Of a DNA stretch of 64,000 nt, positions 1-7,032 are shown one piece after another (positions within the stretch are counted from its first letter, which is position 1; the number at the start of each line of letters is the position of its first letter). Location: positions 62,001-126,000 of the forward strand of contig JAEUVO010000039.1 of NCBI GenBank assembly GCA_016786885.1, written 5' to 3'. Source of the DNA: Chitinophagaceae bacterium. GTDB lineage: Bacteria > Bacteroidota > Bacteroidia > Chitinophagales > Chitinophagaceae. The notes below the pieces were generated by a model. It was not told the DNA's origin, ran no database searches, and saw only the letters and a program-made list of their open reading frames with translations. The translations under genes were made by a program, and so were the position numbers.

Positions 1-55
1 GATACACTAAGTGATAGTTTTGAGTTTGAAAATTTAAACCATAAACAAGAGAATC

Positions 56-484
56 ATGTACAACTACGAAGTCAATCTCTCCTGGACTGAAAACAGAAAG
101 GGAATTGTTAGCTCCCCGGTATTAGAACAAGTAACAGAGGTAGCCACACCTCCGGAGTTTCCAAAAGGCATAGAAGGCATCTGGTCTCCTGAGCATCTTT
201 TTGTAGCGGCCATAGAGAGTTGCCTGATGACAACTTTCCTGGCGGTAGCGGAGAATTCAAAATTGGATTTTATCTCCTTCAGCAGTCATGCAACAGGAAA
301 ACTTGACAAAGTAGAGGGAAAATTTATGATGACTGAAGTCTTGCTCCGTCCCACACTTATAATTAAAAACCCAGAACAACAGGAAAAAGCAAAAAGAGTA
401 CTGGAAATGAGTGAAAAAGCCTGTTTGATATCGAACTCTATTAAATCCACCATAATTTTTGAACCAATAATTGAAATTCAATAA
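56..484 (+). CDS. OsmC/Ohr-family thiol peroxidase-like protein
   Basis: A 142-residue protein of the OsmC superfamily, whose members reduce organic or fatty-acid hydroperoxides with a reactive cysteine pair in the cytoplasm. Both family cysteines are visible: C56 inside ESCLMTTF and C123 inside EKACLISNS. The length is typical and there is no signal peptide. The ATG at 56 gives a complete N-terminus (MYNYEVNLSW). Only 55 bases lie upstream in the window, so its promoter cannot be judged. A large hairpin separates it from the following dps gene. Association with dps, DUF2202 and thioredoxin genes fits an oxidative-stress role. Whether it is closer to OsmC or Ohr cannot be settled by eye. Confidence 0.88.
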   Translation: MYNYEVNLSWTENRKGIVSSPVLEQVTEVATPPEFPKGIEGIWSPEHLFVAAIESCLMTTFLAVAENSKLDFISFSSHATGKLDKVEGKFMMTEVLLRPTLIIKNPEQQEKAKRVLEMSEKACLISNSIKSTIIFEPIIEIQ

Positions 485-507
485 GGATAGTTTTATCCGT
501 CTTGTTG

Positions 508-569
508 ATCACGAACACAAGGCTGGAGATTAAAAATTTCCAGCCTTGTTATTACTGGTTGTTCGTGAT
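508..569. terminator. Nested inverted repeat between osmC-like gene and dps
   Basis: Two perfect 10-bp stems are stacked. The outer arms are 508-517 and 560-569 (ATCACGAACA / TGTTCGTGAT). The inner arms are 518-527 and 539-548 (CAAGGCTGGA / TCCAGCCTTG). The inner loop is A/T rich, and an 11-nt bulge (549-559) sits on the right side. It follows the OsmC stop codon by 24 bases, so termination is the simplest reading. The right outer arm runs into the palindromic operator at 565-578, so the structure may also have a regulatory role. Confidence 0.5.
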
Positions 570-608
570 AAAAATCACCCCTGTGCTATCAATAAACATT
601 TAATTTAG
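565..608 (+). promoter_or_regulatory. Crp/Fnr-type operator and -7 box of dps
   Basis: The perfect palindrome GTGAT-AAAA-ATCAC occupies 565-578. After exactly 22 bases comes TAATTTAG (601-608), one mismatch from the Bacteroidota -7 element TAnnTTTG. The dps ATG is at 627. The same site-to-box distance recurs upstream of trx, sqr and the small membrane-protein operon. The operator centre would be about 41 bases before the start of transcription, as for class-II activators of the Crp/Fnr family. The regulator identity is inferred. Confidence 0.6.
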
Positions 609-626
609 AGCATAAAATATTGTGGC

Positions 627-1099
627 ATGAAAAGAAACAGTATCGGCCTCGATGCCGGGAAAACAAGAGAACTTGCTGAAAAGCTAAACCTGTTACTGGC
701 AAACTTTCAATTATTCTATATCAACTCCCGTGGCTTTCACTGGAATATTAAAGGAGATAAATTCTTCGAGCTGCATGCAAAGTTTGAAGAACTCTATACC
801 GACACACAGTTGAAAATTGATGAAGTGGCTGAAAGAATATTAACGCTGGGCCATGTACCCAGCCATTCTTATACAGACTACCTTAAACTATCCGGTAAAA
901 AGAGAAAAGAAATGTACATGATGGAAAAGAAGCAGTAAAATCAGTCATTGATGCTTTCAGGGTATTGCTGGAAATAGAAAGAAAATTATTAACTATATCG
1001 GCTGATGCCGAAGATGAGGGTACAAATGCTTTAATGAGTGACTATATCCGTCAGCAGGAAAAACTTGTATGGATGTATTCCTCATTCCTGAATAAATAA
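627..1099 (+). pseudogene. dps: Dps-type DNA-binding ferritin, frameshifted
   Basis: Dps proteins are dodecameric mini-ferritins that bind DNA and oxidise and store iron with hydrogen peroxide. The first frame (627-938) contains the ferroxidase region: FHWNIKG, ELHAKFEELY and the KIDEVAERI segment with the family Asp and Glu. That frame stops at 936-938. A second frame (codons starting at positions such as 902) continues the protein perfectly: EKRNVHDGKEAVKSVIDAF, then ALMSDYIRQQEKLVWMYSSF, ending at 1097-1099. The switch lies in the A-rich stretch around 890-912 and is equivalent to one missing base. It may be a real recent mutation or a sequencing error. If corrected, the protein is about 157 residues, normal for the family. 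Confidence 0.85.
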
Positions 1100-1111
1100 A
1101 GTTTCTGATAC

Positions 1112-1807
1112 ATGAAAATAACTCTTGCGGCACTTGCTGTTTTATTCCTGTCTGCGCCACCATATGTTGAGGTGAAAGTGGCAGGTGAAATGAAAAAAAT
1201 TATGCGGCAGGCCGATTTGTCAGCTCATATTTCATTGGATACCCTGGTAAACAAGCCACATATCTATGGTCTTGGCCCGGCGGAAGGCATCAAAGGTGAA
1301 ATACTTATTATTGATAGTAAAGCTTATTGGTGCAAGGCAGGTGCAGAACAACCAGTAACGGTAATCAGTGAAAAAGTAAAGGCCGCCATGCTGGTTTATG
1401 CACAGGTGCCAGGCTGGAAACAAGCAACGATCACTGATGAGATTAAAGATTATACTTCTCTTGAGAAAGCTGTCGAGAAATTTGCTGTACAAAACGAACA
1501 GACTCTGGAAGAGCCGTTCCCGTTTTTGATCAAAGGAAATATCAACATGGCCTCCTGGCATGTGATTGACTGGAAAGAGGGAGTAGCTCATACTTTTGAT
1601 ACCCATAAGCAGTTTGCAAAGTATGGCAGATTCACCAACGAACCCGTTATATTACTCGGCTTTTATTCCAATAAACATCACAGCATATTTACCCATCACA
1701 CAACAAATATGCATATACATGTGATGGATAAAAAGAAAACTATTGTTGGCCACCTTGAAGATTTTTCAGCCGGTACCGGCACTTTAACCCTATCAATTCC
1801 TGAATAA
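1112..1807 (+). CDS. Alpha-acetolactate decarboxylase-like protein
   Basis: A 231-residue protein of the acetolactate decarboxylase family, which converts 2-acetolactate to acetoin using zinc. Diagnostic stretches are IYGLGPAEGIKGEILIID and the zinc-site pattern MHIHVMDKKKTIVGHLEDF, giving ligand candidates H201, H203 and H214 with the family spacing (HxH, then ten residues, then H). A short hydrophobic N-terminus (MKITLAALAVLFLSAPP) looks like a signal peptide, so export is possible, which is also known for some family members. It starts 12 bases after the dps stop and ends 3 bases before the kelch gene, so the two probably share a transcript. No acetolactate synthase gene is nearby, so the substrate in this organism is open. 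Confidence 0.82.
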   Translation: MKITLAALAVLFLSAPPYVEVKVAGEMKKIMRQADLSAHISLDTLVNKPHIYGLGPAEGIKGEILIIDSKAYWCKAGAEQPVTVISEKVKAAMLVYAQVPGWKQATITDEIKDYTSLEKAVEKFAVQNEQTLEEPFPFLIKGNINMASWHVIDWKEGVAHTFDTHKQFAKYGRFTNEPVILLGFYSNKHHSIFTHHTTNMHIHVMDKKKTIVGHLEDFSAGTGTLTLSIPE

Positions 1808-1810
1808 TTT

Positions 1811-3127
1811 ATGAAACTATCTTTTGTTCTGTTAAGCTGCCTTATAATGGCCGTTAATATCAATGCACAATCTTTTTATCCCTTTAAAATAAAACTGGAA
1901 CCGATTATACCCGAAGGTTTTAAAGGCCTCCAGTCATATGCATGGGCAAAAAATGGAAATAAAGTACTTCTTATTGGAGGCAGAACTGATGGTCTTCACC
2001 GCAGGCAACCTTTTGCCTCGTTCAACAAGAAATATAATAATACAGAGTTCATAGTGCTTGATCTGCAACAGGAGAAAGTATGGACAAAAGGTATGTCAGG
2101 TCTTCCGAAAGCCATTGCTGAGCAATTGCAAAGCACCAATATGCAGTTTTACCAGCAGGAAAATCAGTTGGTAATTGCTGGTGGTTACGGGTATAGTGAA
2201 ACAAAAGGTGACCATATTACTCATCCTGCTCTCATCAATATCAGAGTAAAGGAATTAATTGAAGCTATTATCAGTAGCAGTGATATATTGCCATTTATAA
2301 GTCAACTGGCCGATGAAAGAATGGCTGTAACCGGTGGCCGGCTTAATAAGCTTGGAGATCAGTTCTACCTGGTAGGAGGTCAACGTTTTGACGGACGTTA
2401 TAATCCACATGGCCCTGACCATGGGCCTGGTTTTTTTCAACAATACACCAACCAGATAAGGAAATTCAAGCTTATAGAAAACGGGGGAAATTTTCGAATT
2501 GAAAACTATTCAGGTATTACCGATTCATTGCTCTTACACAGAAGAGATTACAATCTGCTGGCACAAGTAGATGCAGACGGGAAAGATATGCTGACCATAT
2601 ACTCGGGAGTATTTCAGTATGCCAAAAACGTTCCTTTTACCAATCTCGTTGATATTACAGAATCGGGGTATAAAGAAGTAGCAGGATTTAACCAGCAGTT
2701 TTCGCATTATCACTCAGCCACCTTACCCGTCTACAATAGAAAAAGCAAGACCTTATACACCATTTTCTTTGGCGGAATCGCACAAAAGTATATTGATAGT
2801 TTGGGAAAAGTAATAACAGATAATGATGTCCCTTTTGTGAGGCACATAAGTGTAGTAGAAAGAAAAGAAGATGCCGTCACAGAATATATATTACCGGATC
2901 CGATGCCGGGATACTTTGGAGCCGCGGCTGAATTCATACCAGCCGATGAGAAATATTATACAACAACCGGCATACTTAACCTTGATAAGGCAGGAAAGAA
3001 AACCATACTGGCAGGCTATATTATCGGCGGTATCGATAGCCGGGATAAAAATATATTTTGGAGTAATGAAGCTGAGCCAAGCAGAGCTTCACCTGTCATA
3101 TGGAAAGTATACCTGACAGTTCAATAA
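1811..3127 (+). CDS. Secreted kelch-like beta-propeller protein
   Basis: A 438-residue protein with a clear signal peptide (MKLSFVLLSCLIMAVNINAQ). It carries repeated Gly-Gly blades typical of kelch propellers: LLIGGRTDG, VIAGGYGYS, YLVGGQRFDG, FFGGIAQ and YIIGGIDSRD. Such propellers bind partners or sugars, and I see no catalytic signature. The gene begins 3 bases after the acetolactate-decarboxylase-like gene, which suggests co-transcription and possibly a shared periplasmic or surface role. No T9SS sorting tail or lipobox is visible. The specific function is unknown. Confidence 0.7.
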   Translation: MKLSFVLLSCLIMAVNINAQSFYPFKIKLEPIIPEGFKGLQSYAWAKNGNKVLLIGGRTDGLHRRQPFASFNKKYNNTEFIVLDLQQEKVWTKGMSGLPKAIAEQLQSTNMQFYQQENQLVIAGGYGYSETKGDHITHPALINIRVKELIEAIISSSDILPFISQLADERMAVTGGRLNKLGDQFYLVGGQRFDGRYNPHGPDHGPGFFQQYTNQIRKFKLIENGGNFRIENYSGITDSLLLHRRDYNLLAQVDADGKDMLTIYSGVFQYAKNVPFTNLVDITESGYKEVAGFNQQFSHYHSATLPVYNRKSKTLYTIFFGGIAQKYIDSLGKVITDNDVPFVRHISVVERKEDAVTEYILPDPMPGYFGAAAEFIPADEKYYTTTGILNLDKAGKKTILAGYIIGGIDSRDKNIFWSNEAEPSRASPVIWKVYLTVQ

Positions 3128-3265
3128 TCTCCGTCTGACAACCAGAAAATTTCTTGCAAAAGTTAGTCAATTACTTTTCGTCAAAATATTATTCTCGCAT
3201 TGTAAACTTAATTCACCATTCAATGTCGAAGTAATAATACTGATATGAAGCCGGGAATTCATACA

Positions 3266-3279
3266 GTGATATATATCAC
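3266..3279 (+). promoter_or_regulatory. Crp/Fnr-type operator upstream of DUF2202 gene
   Basis: The perfect 14-bp palindrome GTGAT-ATAT-ATCAC ends 40 bases before the ATG at 3320. It matches the half-sites of the operators before dps and trx. Unlike those, no convincing TAnnTTTG box sits 22 bases downstream; the nearest TA-containing candidate is TATCCCCA at 3298. Function is therefore supported by the operator sequence and by its position, but not by promoter geometry. Confidence 0.55.
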
Positions 3280-3319
3280 AAAAAGTTCTTTCTCATCTAT
3301 CCCCAAAAAAAATACAACT

Positions 3320-3976
3320 ATGAAAAAGTATCTTATCGACACGGCTATGACAGTTACTCTTTTTTTATCTATGATCCTTGTCAGTTGCTCAAAGAATAAG
3401 GATAACAGAAATACTAACAACAACCTGAATAGCCAAGTAAATAACCTGCCAAATGAACCCCTGAACACAGACGAAAGAGCAACACTCCCCTTTATGAGAG
3501 AAGAAGAAAAACTAGCAAGGGATGTCTATATCTTTTTATACAGTAAGTGGGCATTAACTATTTTCAATAATATATCTTCCAGCGAACAGTCCCATATGGA
3601 CGCCATAGCACAACTGCTGAACAAGTATAACCTGCCTGATCCAGTTGGTAGTAATGTATATGGCATTTTCTCCAATCCCGTTCTACAAAATTTATATACT
3701 CAACTGACAACTCAAGGATCCGTCAGTCTGCTTGATGCACTAAAGGTAGGCGCTACTATTGAAGACCTTGATATCTATGATCTGAAAGTGGCCTTAACGA
3801 AGGTTGACAACCAGGACATTACTCTTGTTTATAATAACCTGGTGAAAGGAAGTCGTAATCACTTGAGGTCATTTTATAGTAACCTCCTCAGTGCTGGTGG
3901 CACATATACACCACAATATATTACACAGGCAGAGTTTGATGCAATTATCAACAGCCCGATGGAGACAGGAAATTAA
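3320..3976 (+). CDS. DUF2202 ferritin-like lipoprotein
   Basis: A 218-residue protein starting at the ATG at 3320 (MKKYLIDTAMTVTLFLSMILVSC). An upstream in-frame ATG at 3245 would place the start before the palindromic operator and destroy the signal peptide. A lipobox-like LVSC predicts lipidation. The mature part carries the DUF2202 ferritin-like motifs LPFMREEEKLARDVY and SEQSHMDAIAQLL, whose Glu and His residues probably bind metal in a four-helix bundle. Biochemical roles in the family are poorly known. The next gene is a paralogue 19 bases downstream. The preceding operator suggests control together with dps and thioredoxin. Confidence 0.8.
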   Translation: MKKYLIDTAMTVTLFLSMILVSCSKNKDNRNTNNNLNSQVNNLPNEPLNTDERATLPFMREEEKLARDVYIFLYSKWALTIFNNISSSEQSHMDAIAQLLNKYNLPDPVGSNVYGIFSNPVLQNLYTQLTTQGSVSLLDALKVGATIEDLDIYDLKVALTKVDNQDITLVYNNLVKGSRNHLRSFYSNLLSAGGTYTPQYITQAEFDAIINSPMETGN

Positions 3977-3995
3977 ATACACAAAAATTAGTAGT

Positions 3996-4610
3996 ATGAA
4001 AAAGATTTTTTTTGCAGTGTTCCTGCTTTCAGGCACAATCAGCGGTTTCACTCAACAGAATAACTTATTGAACCAGCAGGAAAAGGATGCCATCCTTTAT
4101 ATGCGTGAAGAAGAAAAACTGGCCCGGGACGTATACAATTTTCTTTATGATAAATGGGAGACAAATCCTTTTGACAATATCAGGAAAAGCGAACAGGTAC
4201 ATATGGACAGAATGAAAACCCTGATAACCACCTACCAATTAGAAGACCCGGTAACGAAGAACAATGATAAGCAGGGAGTTTTTACGAATGTTCTGCTACA
4301 GCAGTATTACAATGAACTTAGCACCAGTGGGAGTAAGTCATTAATTGATGCCCTGAAAGCAGGTGCCAAAATTGAAGAACTTGATATTGCAGACCTTGAA
4401 GAACGGATCAAACAAACCCAGAGGCAGGATATCGTTAGTTCCTATGATTTTTTAAAAATGGCATCCGAGAATCATCTCCGTGCCTTTGTTCGAAGATTGA
4501 AAATGCAGGGAGTGATTTATGAACCGGTAATACTGAGTAAGACGGGATTTGAAAAAATCATTTCTTCAGAAGGAACGCCGGGAAGAAATGGCGGAAAAGG
4601 CTGGAATTAA
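3996..4610 (+). CDS. DUF2202 ferritin-like secreted protein (paralogue)
   Basis: A 204-residue paralogue of the preceding gene. The start at 3996 gives the signal peptide MKKIFFAVFLLSGTISGFTQ, whereas the longer frame begins inside the upstream gene. Shared motifs are ILYMREEEKLARDVYNFLYDKW, in-line with the first copy, and KSEQVHMDRMKTLI. Later segments such as SLIDALKAGAKIEELDI also align between the copies, so this is a tandem duplication. Here export appears to be by an ordinary signal peptide with no lipobox cysteine, so one copy may be soluble and the other membrane-anchored. Metal binding is inferred from the ferritin-like fold. Confidence 0.78.
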   Translation: MKKIFFAVFLLSGTISGFTQQNNLLNQQEKDAILYMREEEKLARDVYNFLYDKWETNPFDNIRKSEQVHMDRMKTLITTYQLEDPVTKNNDKQGVFTNVLLQQYYNELSTSGSKSLIDALKAGAKIEELDIADLEERIKQTQRQDIVSSYDFLKMASENHLRAFVRRLKMQGVIYEPVILSKTGFEKIISSEGTPGRNGGKGWN

Positions 4611-4639
4611 CTCTGCGAAATATATACTGACAATGTAAG

Positions 4640-4688
4640 GGTAATAACTCTTAAGCCTGAACCCACTTCCGGTTTAAGAGTTATTACC
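4640..4688. repeat. Long inverted repeat just before the Crp/Fnr gene
   Basis: Arms 4640-4654 and 4674-4688 are perfect 15-bp reverse complements (GGTAATAACTCTTAA / TTAAGAGTTATTACC). The stem extends inward by a G-T and two G-C pairs, leaving a 13-nt loop. The right arm overlaps the -7 box TACCTTTG (4685-4692). It could terminate transcription of the DUF2202 pair, or act as an operator or mRNA structure for the downstream regulator. Confidence 0.65.
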
Positions 4689-4692
4689 TTTG
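4685..4692 (+). promoter_or_regulatory. -7 box of the Crp/Fnr gene
   Basis: TACCTTTG matches TAnnTTTG exactly and ends 4 bases before the ATG at 4697. If used, the transcript would be leaderless or nearly so. The box overlaps the right arm of the long inverted repeat. Confidence 0.5.
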
Positions 4693-4696
4693 TATT

Positions 4697-5275
4697 ATGC
4701 AAGAAAAGGAACTCGTACAGCTATTTCAACTTTTTCAAAAGTATACTGTACTTTCTAAAAAAGCCGAAGAAGCTATTGCCGCAATCTGCAGCCCTATTAC
4801 TATAAAGAAAAATAAAGATCTGCAGCCTATTGGTCACACCTGTAAAACAATATATTTCATCAATAAAGGTATTGCCCGCATATATTACTTCAAGGACGGA
4901 ATTGACATTACCGAGAATTTTTTCTTTGAGAATAGTGTCATTGCCAGGGTTGAGAGTTTATTTACGGGAAAACCCAGTCGGAAAGCCATCCAGGCACTCG
5001 AAGATGCAGAGATTGTTGGCATCAACGCCAATCAGCTATTTAAGTTGTATGACTCCTTCCCGGAAATAGAAAGACTTTTCAGGAAAATATTTGAGGCGGC
5101 TTATGTAGAAACAGTTCATCGAATCGAGGGTATACAATTTCACACTGCTGAAGAAAGATACAAAGCCCTACTACAGGAAGCACCGGATATACTCAAAAGG
5201 GTTCCGCTGAAATACGTTGCTTCTTATCTCGGGATCACTCAGGTTAGCCTGAGCCGTATCCGGGGGTTGAAGTGA
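4697..5275 (+). CDS. Crp/Fnr-family transcriptional regulator
   Basis: A 192-residue regulator with an N-terminal cyclic-nucleotide-binding-type beta-barrel (about residues 15-125), a dimer helix, and a C-terminal helix-turn-helix ending PLKYVASYLGITQVSLSRIR. Only two cysteines are present (ICSP and HTCK), so an Fnr-type 4Fe-4S cluster is unlikely. In the recognition helix, Ser and Arg (SLSR) align by eye with S212 and R213 of E. coli FNR, while the FNR Glu209 position appears to be Val. It sits amid several GTGAT-N4-ATCAC palindromes and is the obvious candidate to bind them. That pairing is inference. Its own promoter lacks such a site at the same geometry. The effector is unknown. Confidence 0.85.
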   Translation: MQEKELVQLFQLFQKYTVLSKKAEEAIAAICSPITIKKNKDLQPIGHTCKTIYFINKGIARIYYFKDGIDITENFFFENSVIARVESLFTGKPSRKAIQALEDAEIVGINANQLFKLYDSFPEIERLFRKIFEAAYVETVHRIEGIQFHTAEERYKALLQEAPDILKRVPLKYVASYLGITQVSLSRIRGLK

Positions 5276-5277
5276 TT

Positions 5278-5323
5278 ATTTATCATATGATAAATGAATA
5301 GCCATCTACAGTGATGACCTTTG
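5278..5323 (+). promoter_or_regulatory. 18-bp palindrome and -7 box of the MFS gene
   Basis: A perfect 18-bp palindrome, ATTTATCATATGATAAAT, occupies 5278-5295. The box GACCTTTG (5316-5323, one mismatch from TAnnTTTG) starts 29.5 bases from its centre. That distance is the same as for the GTGAT-N4-ATCAC operators, but the half-sites differ. A related or paralogous regulator is possible. Confidence 0.45.
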
Positions 5324-5341
5324 TGAAGCAAAATTTCATAA

Positions 5342-6592
5342 ATGTTAACTGTAAGAGCAGGCTTGAAAGAAAACTGGCAACAGTTCTCCCTATTGGTCCT
5401 CGTCAATGCTTTTGTCGGAGCCATGATCGGATTGGAAAGAGCCGTGCTGCCCGGTTTAGGAAAGAGTGTATTTGGGCTGGATGCTAATACAGCCATTTTA
5501 AGTTTTATCATGGCATTTGGCATCACAAAAGCTGTCAGTAATTATAGCGTTGCCAAACTCAGCAAACGATTCAACAGGAAACAAATATTAATGGCAGGAT
5601 GGTTTGCAGCCTTGCCTGTTCCATTTTTATTGATGTATGCAGACTCCTGGTCATGGGTGATAATTGCAAATATTTTATTAGGTATTAACCAGGGATTGGC
5701 TTGGTCCTCAACAGTTATAATGAAAGTGGATATTGTCGGGCAAAAGAACCGTGGATTGGCGATGGGCATTAATGAGTTTGCAGGATACCTGTCCGTAGGG
5801 TTGGCATCCTATCTTGCCAGTTCCCTTGCTTCCAGTTATGGTTACGCTTATTATCCTTTCATTCCCGGGATATTTTTTGCTGCAGCAGGACTATTGGTTT
5901 CAGCTTTCCTCGTTAAGGATACCTCACATTTTGTTCATGCCGAAAGTGCGACCAGCAAAATTGCATTGTTAAAAAATGTGTGGAAGGAAACTACTTGGAA
6001 ACATAAGAATATCGGCAGCGTCACATTAAATGGCCTGGTGAATAATATGAACGATGCGGTTGTATGGGGCCTTTTACCTGTTTTATTGTTACAAAAAGAC
6101 TTCTCTATACAAGAAATAGGAATTATAGCAGGAGTGTACCCGGCTGTTTGGGGAGTGATGCAGTTATTCACTGGTAAAATGGGAGATGTGTATTGCAAAA
6201 AACAAATCATCACTGTTGGAATGCTTACCCAGGCAGTTGCAATCGCATTATTAGCCATCTCATCTCAATTAACAATACTCATTGCAGCCGCCGTGTTGCT
6301 GGGACTTGGAACTGCATTGGTATATCCTAACTTTCTTACGGTAGTAGCTGAAAGTACTCATCCTTCACAGCGGGCAGAAACCCTGAGTATTTTTCGGTTC
6401 TGGAGAGATAGTGGCTATGTTATAGGCGCCCTGTTGGCAGGCCTGTTGGCAGATATGGTTGGAATGAGCACAGCTATCATTATCATTGCCGGCATCACTG
6501 CCGCTGCAGGTATCGTTGCACATTTCAGAATGTGTTGTACACTAAAAAAAGTATTTGCTTCGGCAGACTGTGTAAATCCGGCGCTATACTAA
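5342..6592 (+). CDS. Major facilitator superfamily transporter
   Basis: A 416-residue integral membrane protein with about 12 hydrophobic segments in two halves and a central hydrophilic loop (around TSKIALLKNVWKETTWKHKN). The first inter-helix loop contains AKLSKRFNRKQIL, a typical MFS motif-A region, and a second copy (GKMGDVYCKKQII) follows in the C-terminal half. Such carriers move small molecules by proton or substrate coupling across the inner membrane. The substrate cannot be read from sequence. The gene follows the Crp/Fnr gene by 66 bases with its own palindrome and -7 box, and is convergent with trx. Confidence 0.85.
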   Translation: MLTVRAGLKENWQQFSLLVLVNAFVGAMIGLERAVLPGLGKSVFGLDANTAILSFIMAFGITKAVSNYSVAKLSKRFNRKQILMAGWFAALPVPFLLMYADSWSWVIIANILLGINQGLAWSSTVIMKVDIVGQKNRGLAMGINEFAGYLSVGLASYLASSLASSYGYAYYPFIPGIFFAAAGLLVSAFLVKDTSHFVHAESATSKIALLKNVWKETTWKHKNIGSVTLNGLVNNMNDAVVWGLLPVLLLQKDFSIQEIGIIAGVYPAVWGVMQLFTGKMGDVYCKKQIITVGMLTQAVAIALLAISSQLTILIAAAVLLGLGTALVYPNFLTVVAESTHPSQRAETLSIFRFWRDSGYVIGALLAGLLADMVGMSTAIIIIAGITAAAGIVAHFRMCCTLKKVFASADCVNPALY

Positions 6593-6973
6593 ATTCTCTT
6601 TCTCTTCGTTTGTTACAGGCGTCAGTAATCTTTCTTCAATTATTTTTTTGAAAGTATGCTTAGGAAATGCACCGGGCTGCATCATAGGTTCACCTGCTGA
6701 ATCAATAAAAAGTAAGGTAGGAATACTCTGAATACCAAAAACAGCTGACAACTCCTGTTCTACATCTGTATTCACTTTGTAAATAACCAATCTTCCTTCG
6801 TATTCCTTCGAAAGTTCTTCTAAAACCGGGGCTACCATTTTACAAGGACCACACCAGTCTGCATAAAAATCAATAATCGCAGGTAGTTGCCCAAGATATT
6901 TCCAGTCTTGTTCTGTTTCGTAGTTAAAAACTTTATCCTTGAAGTCCTGAGTTGTCATTTGTACTGTCGCCAT
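6584..6973 (-). CDS. Thioredoxin
   Basis: A cytoplasmic thioredoxin of 129 residues with the active site DFYADWCGPCKMVAPVLEEL and the cis-Pro loop SIPTLLFI. It reduces disulfides in target proteins. The ATG at 6973 (MATVQMTTQDF) is preferred over an upstream TTG at 6991, because that TTG lies inside the -7 box at 6989-6996. The C-terminus runs about 15 residues beyond the fold. The 3' end overlaps the end of the MFS gene by 9 bases in convergent orientation. A perfect GTGAT-N4-ATCAC operator upstream suggests joint control with dps and sqr. Confidence 0.92.
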   Translation of the reverse strand: MATVQMTTQDFKDKVFNYETEQDWKYLGQLPAIIDFYADWCGPCKMVAPVLEELSKEYEGRLVIYKVNTDVEQELSAVFGIQSIPTLLFIDSAGEPMMQPGAFPKHTFKKIIEERLLTPVTNEEKENLV

Positions 6974-6988
6974 AATGATTAATTTGTA

Positions 6989-7032
6989 CAAAAGTAAAAT
7001 ATCCCTTCCGAGTGGTTCGTGATGTATATCAC
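6989..7032 (-). promoter_or_regulatory. Crp/Fnr-type operator and -7 box of trx
   Basis: On the minus strand the palindrome GTGAT-ATAC-ATCAC (7019-7032) is followed by 22 bases and the exact -7 box TACTTTTG (6989-6996). The start codon is at 6973. This is the cleanest member of the operator set: both half-sites and the -7 box are perfect. It sits in the 55-base gap after the methionine-gamma-lyase-like gene. Confidence 0.65.

Noticed and set aside
3245..3319. Upstream start (ATG 3245) for the first DUF2202 protein
   Set aside because: It would bury the lipoprotein signal and run through the operator, and the ATG at 3320 gives a complete signal peptide.
4649..4662. Possible autoregulatory operator for the Crp/Fnr gene at the same geometry
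   Set aside because: The 14 bases at the expected position are not a dyad. Only the unrelated 15-bp inverted repeat is there.
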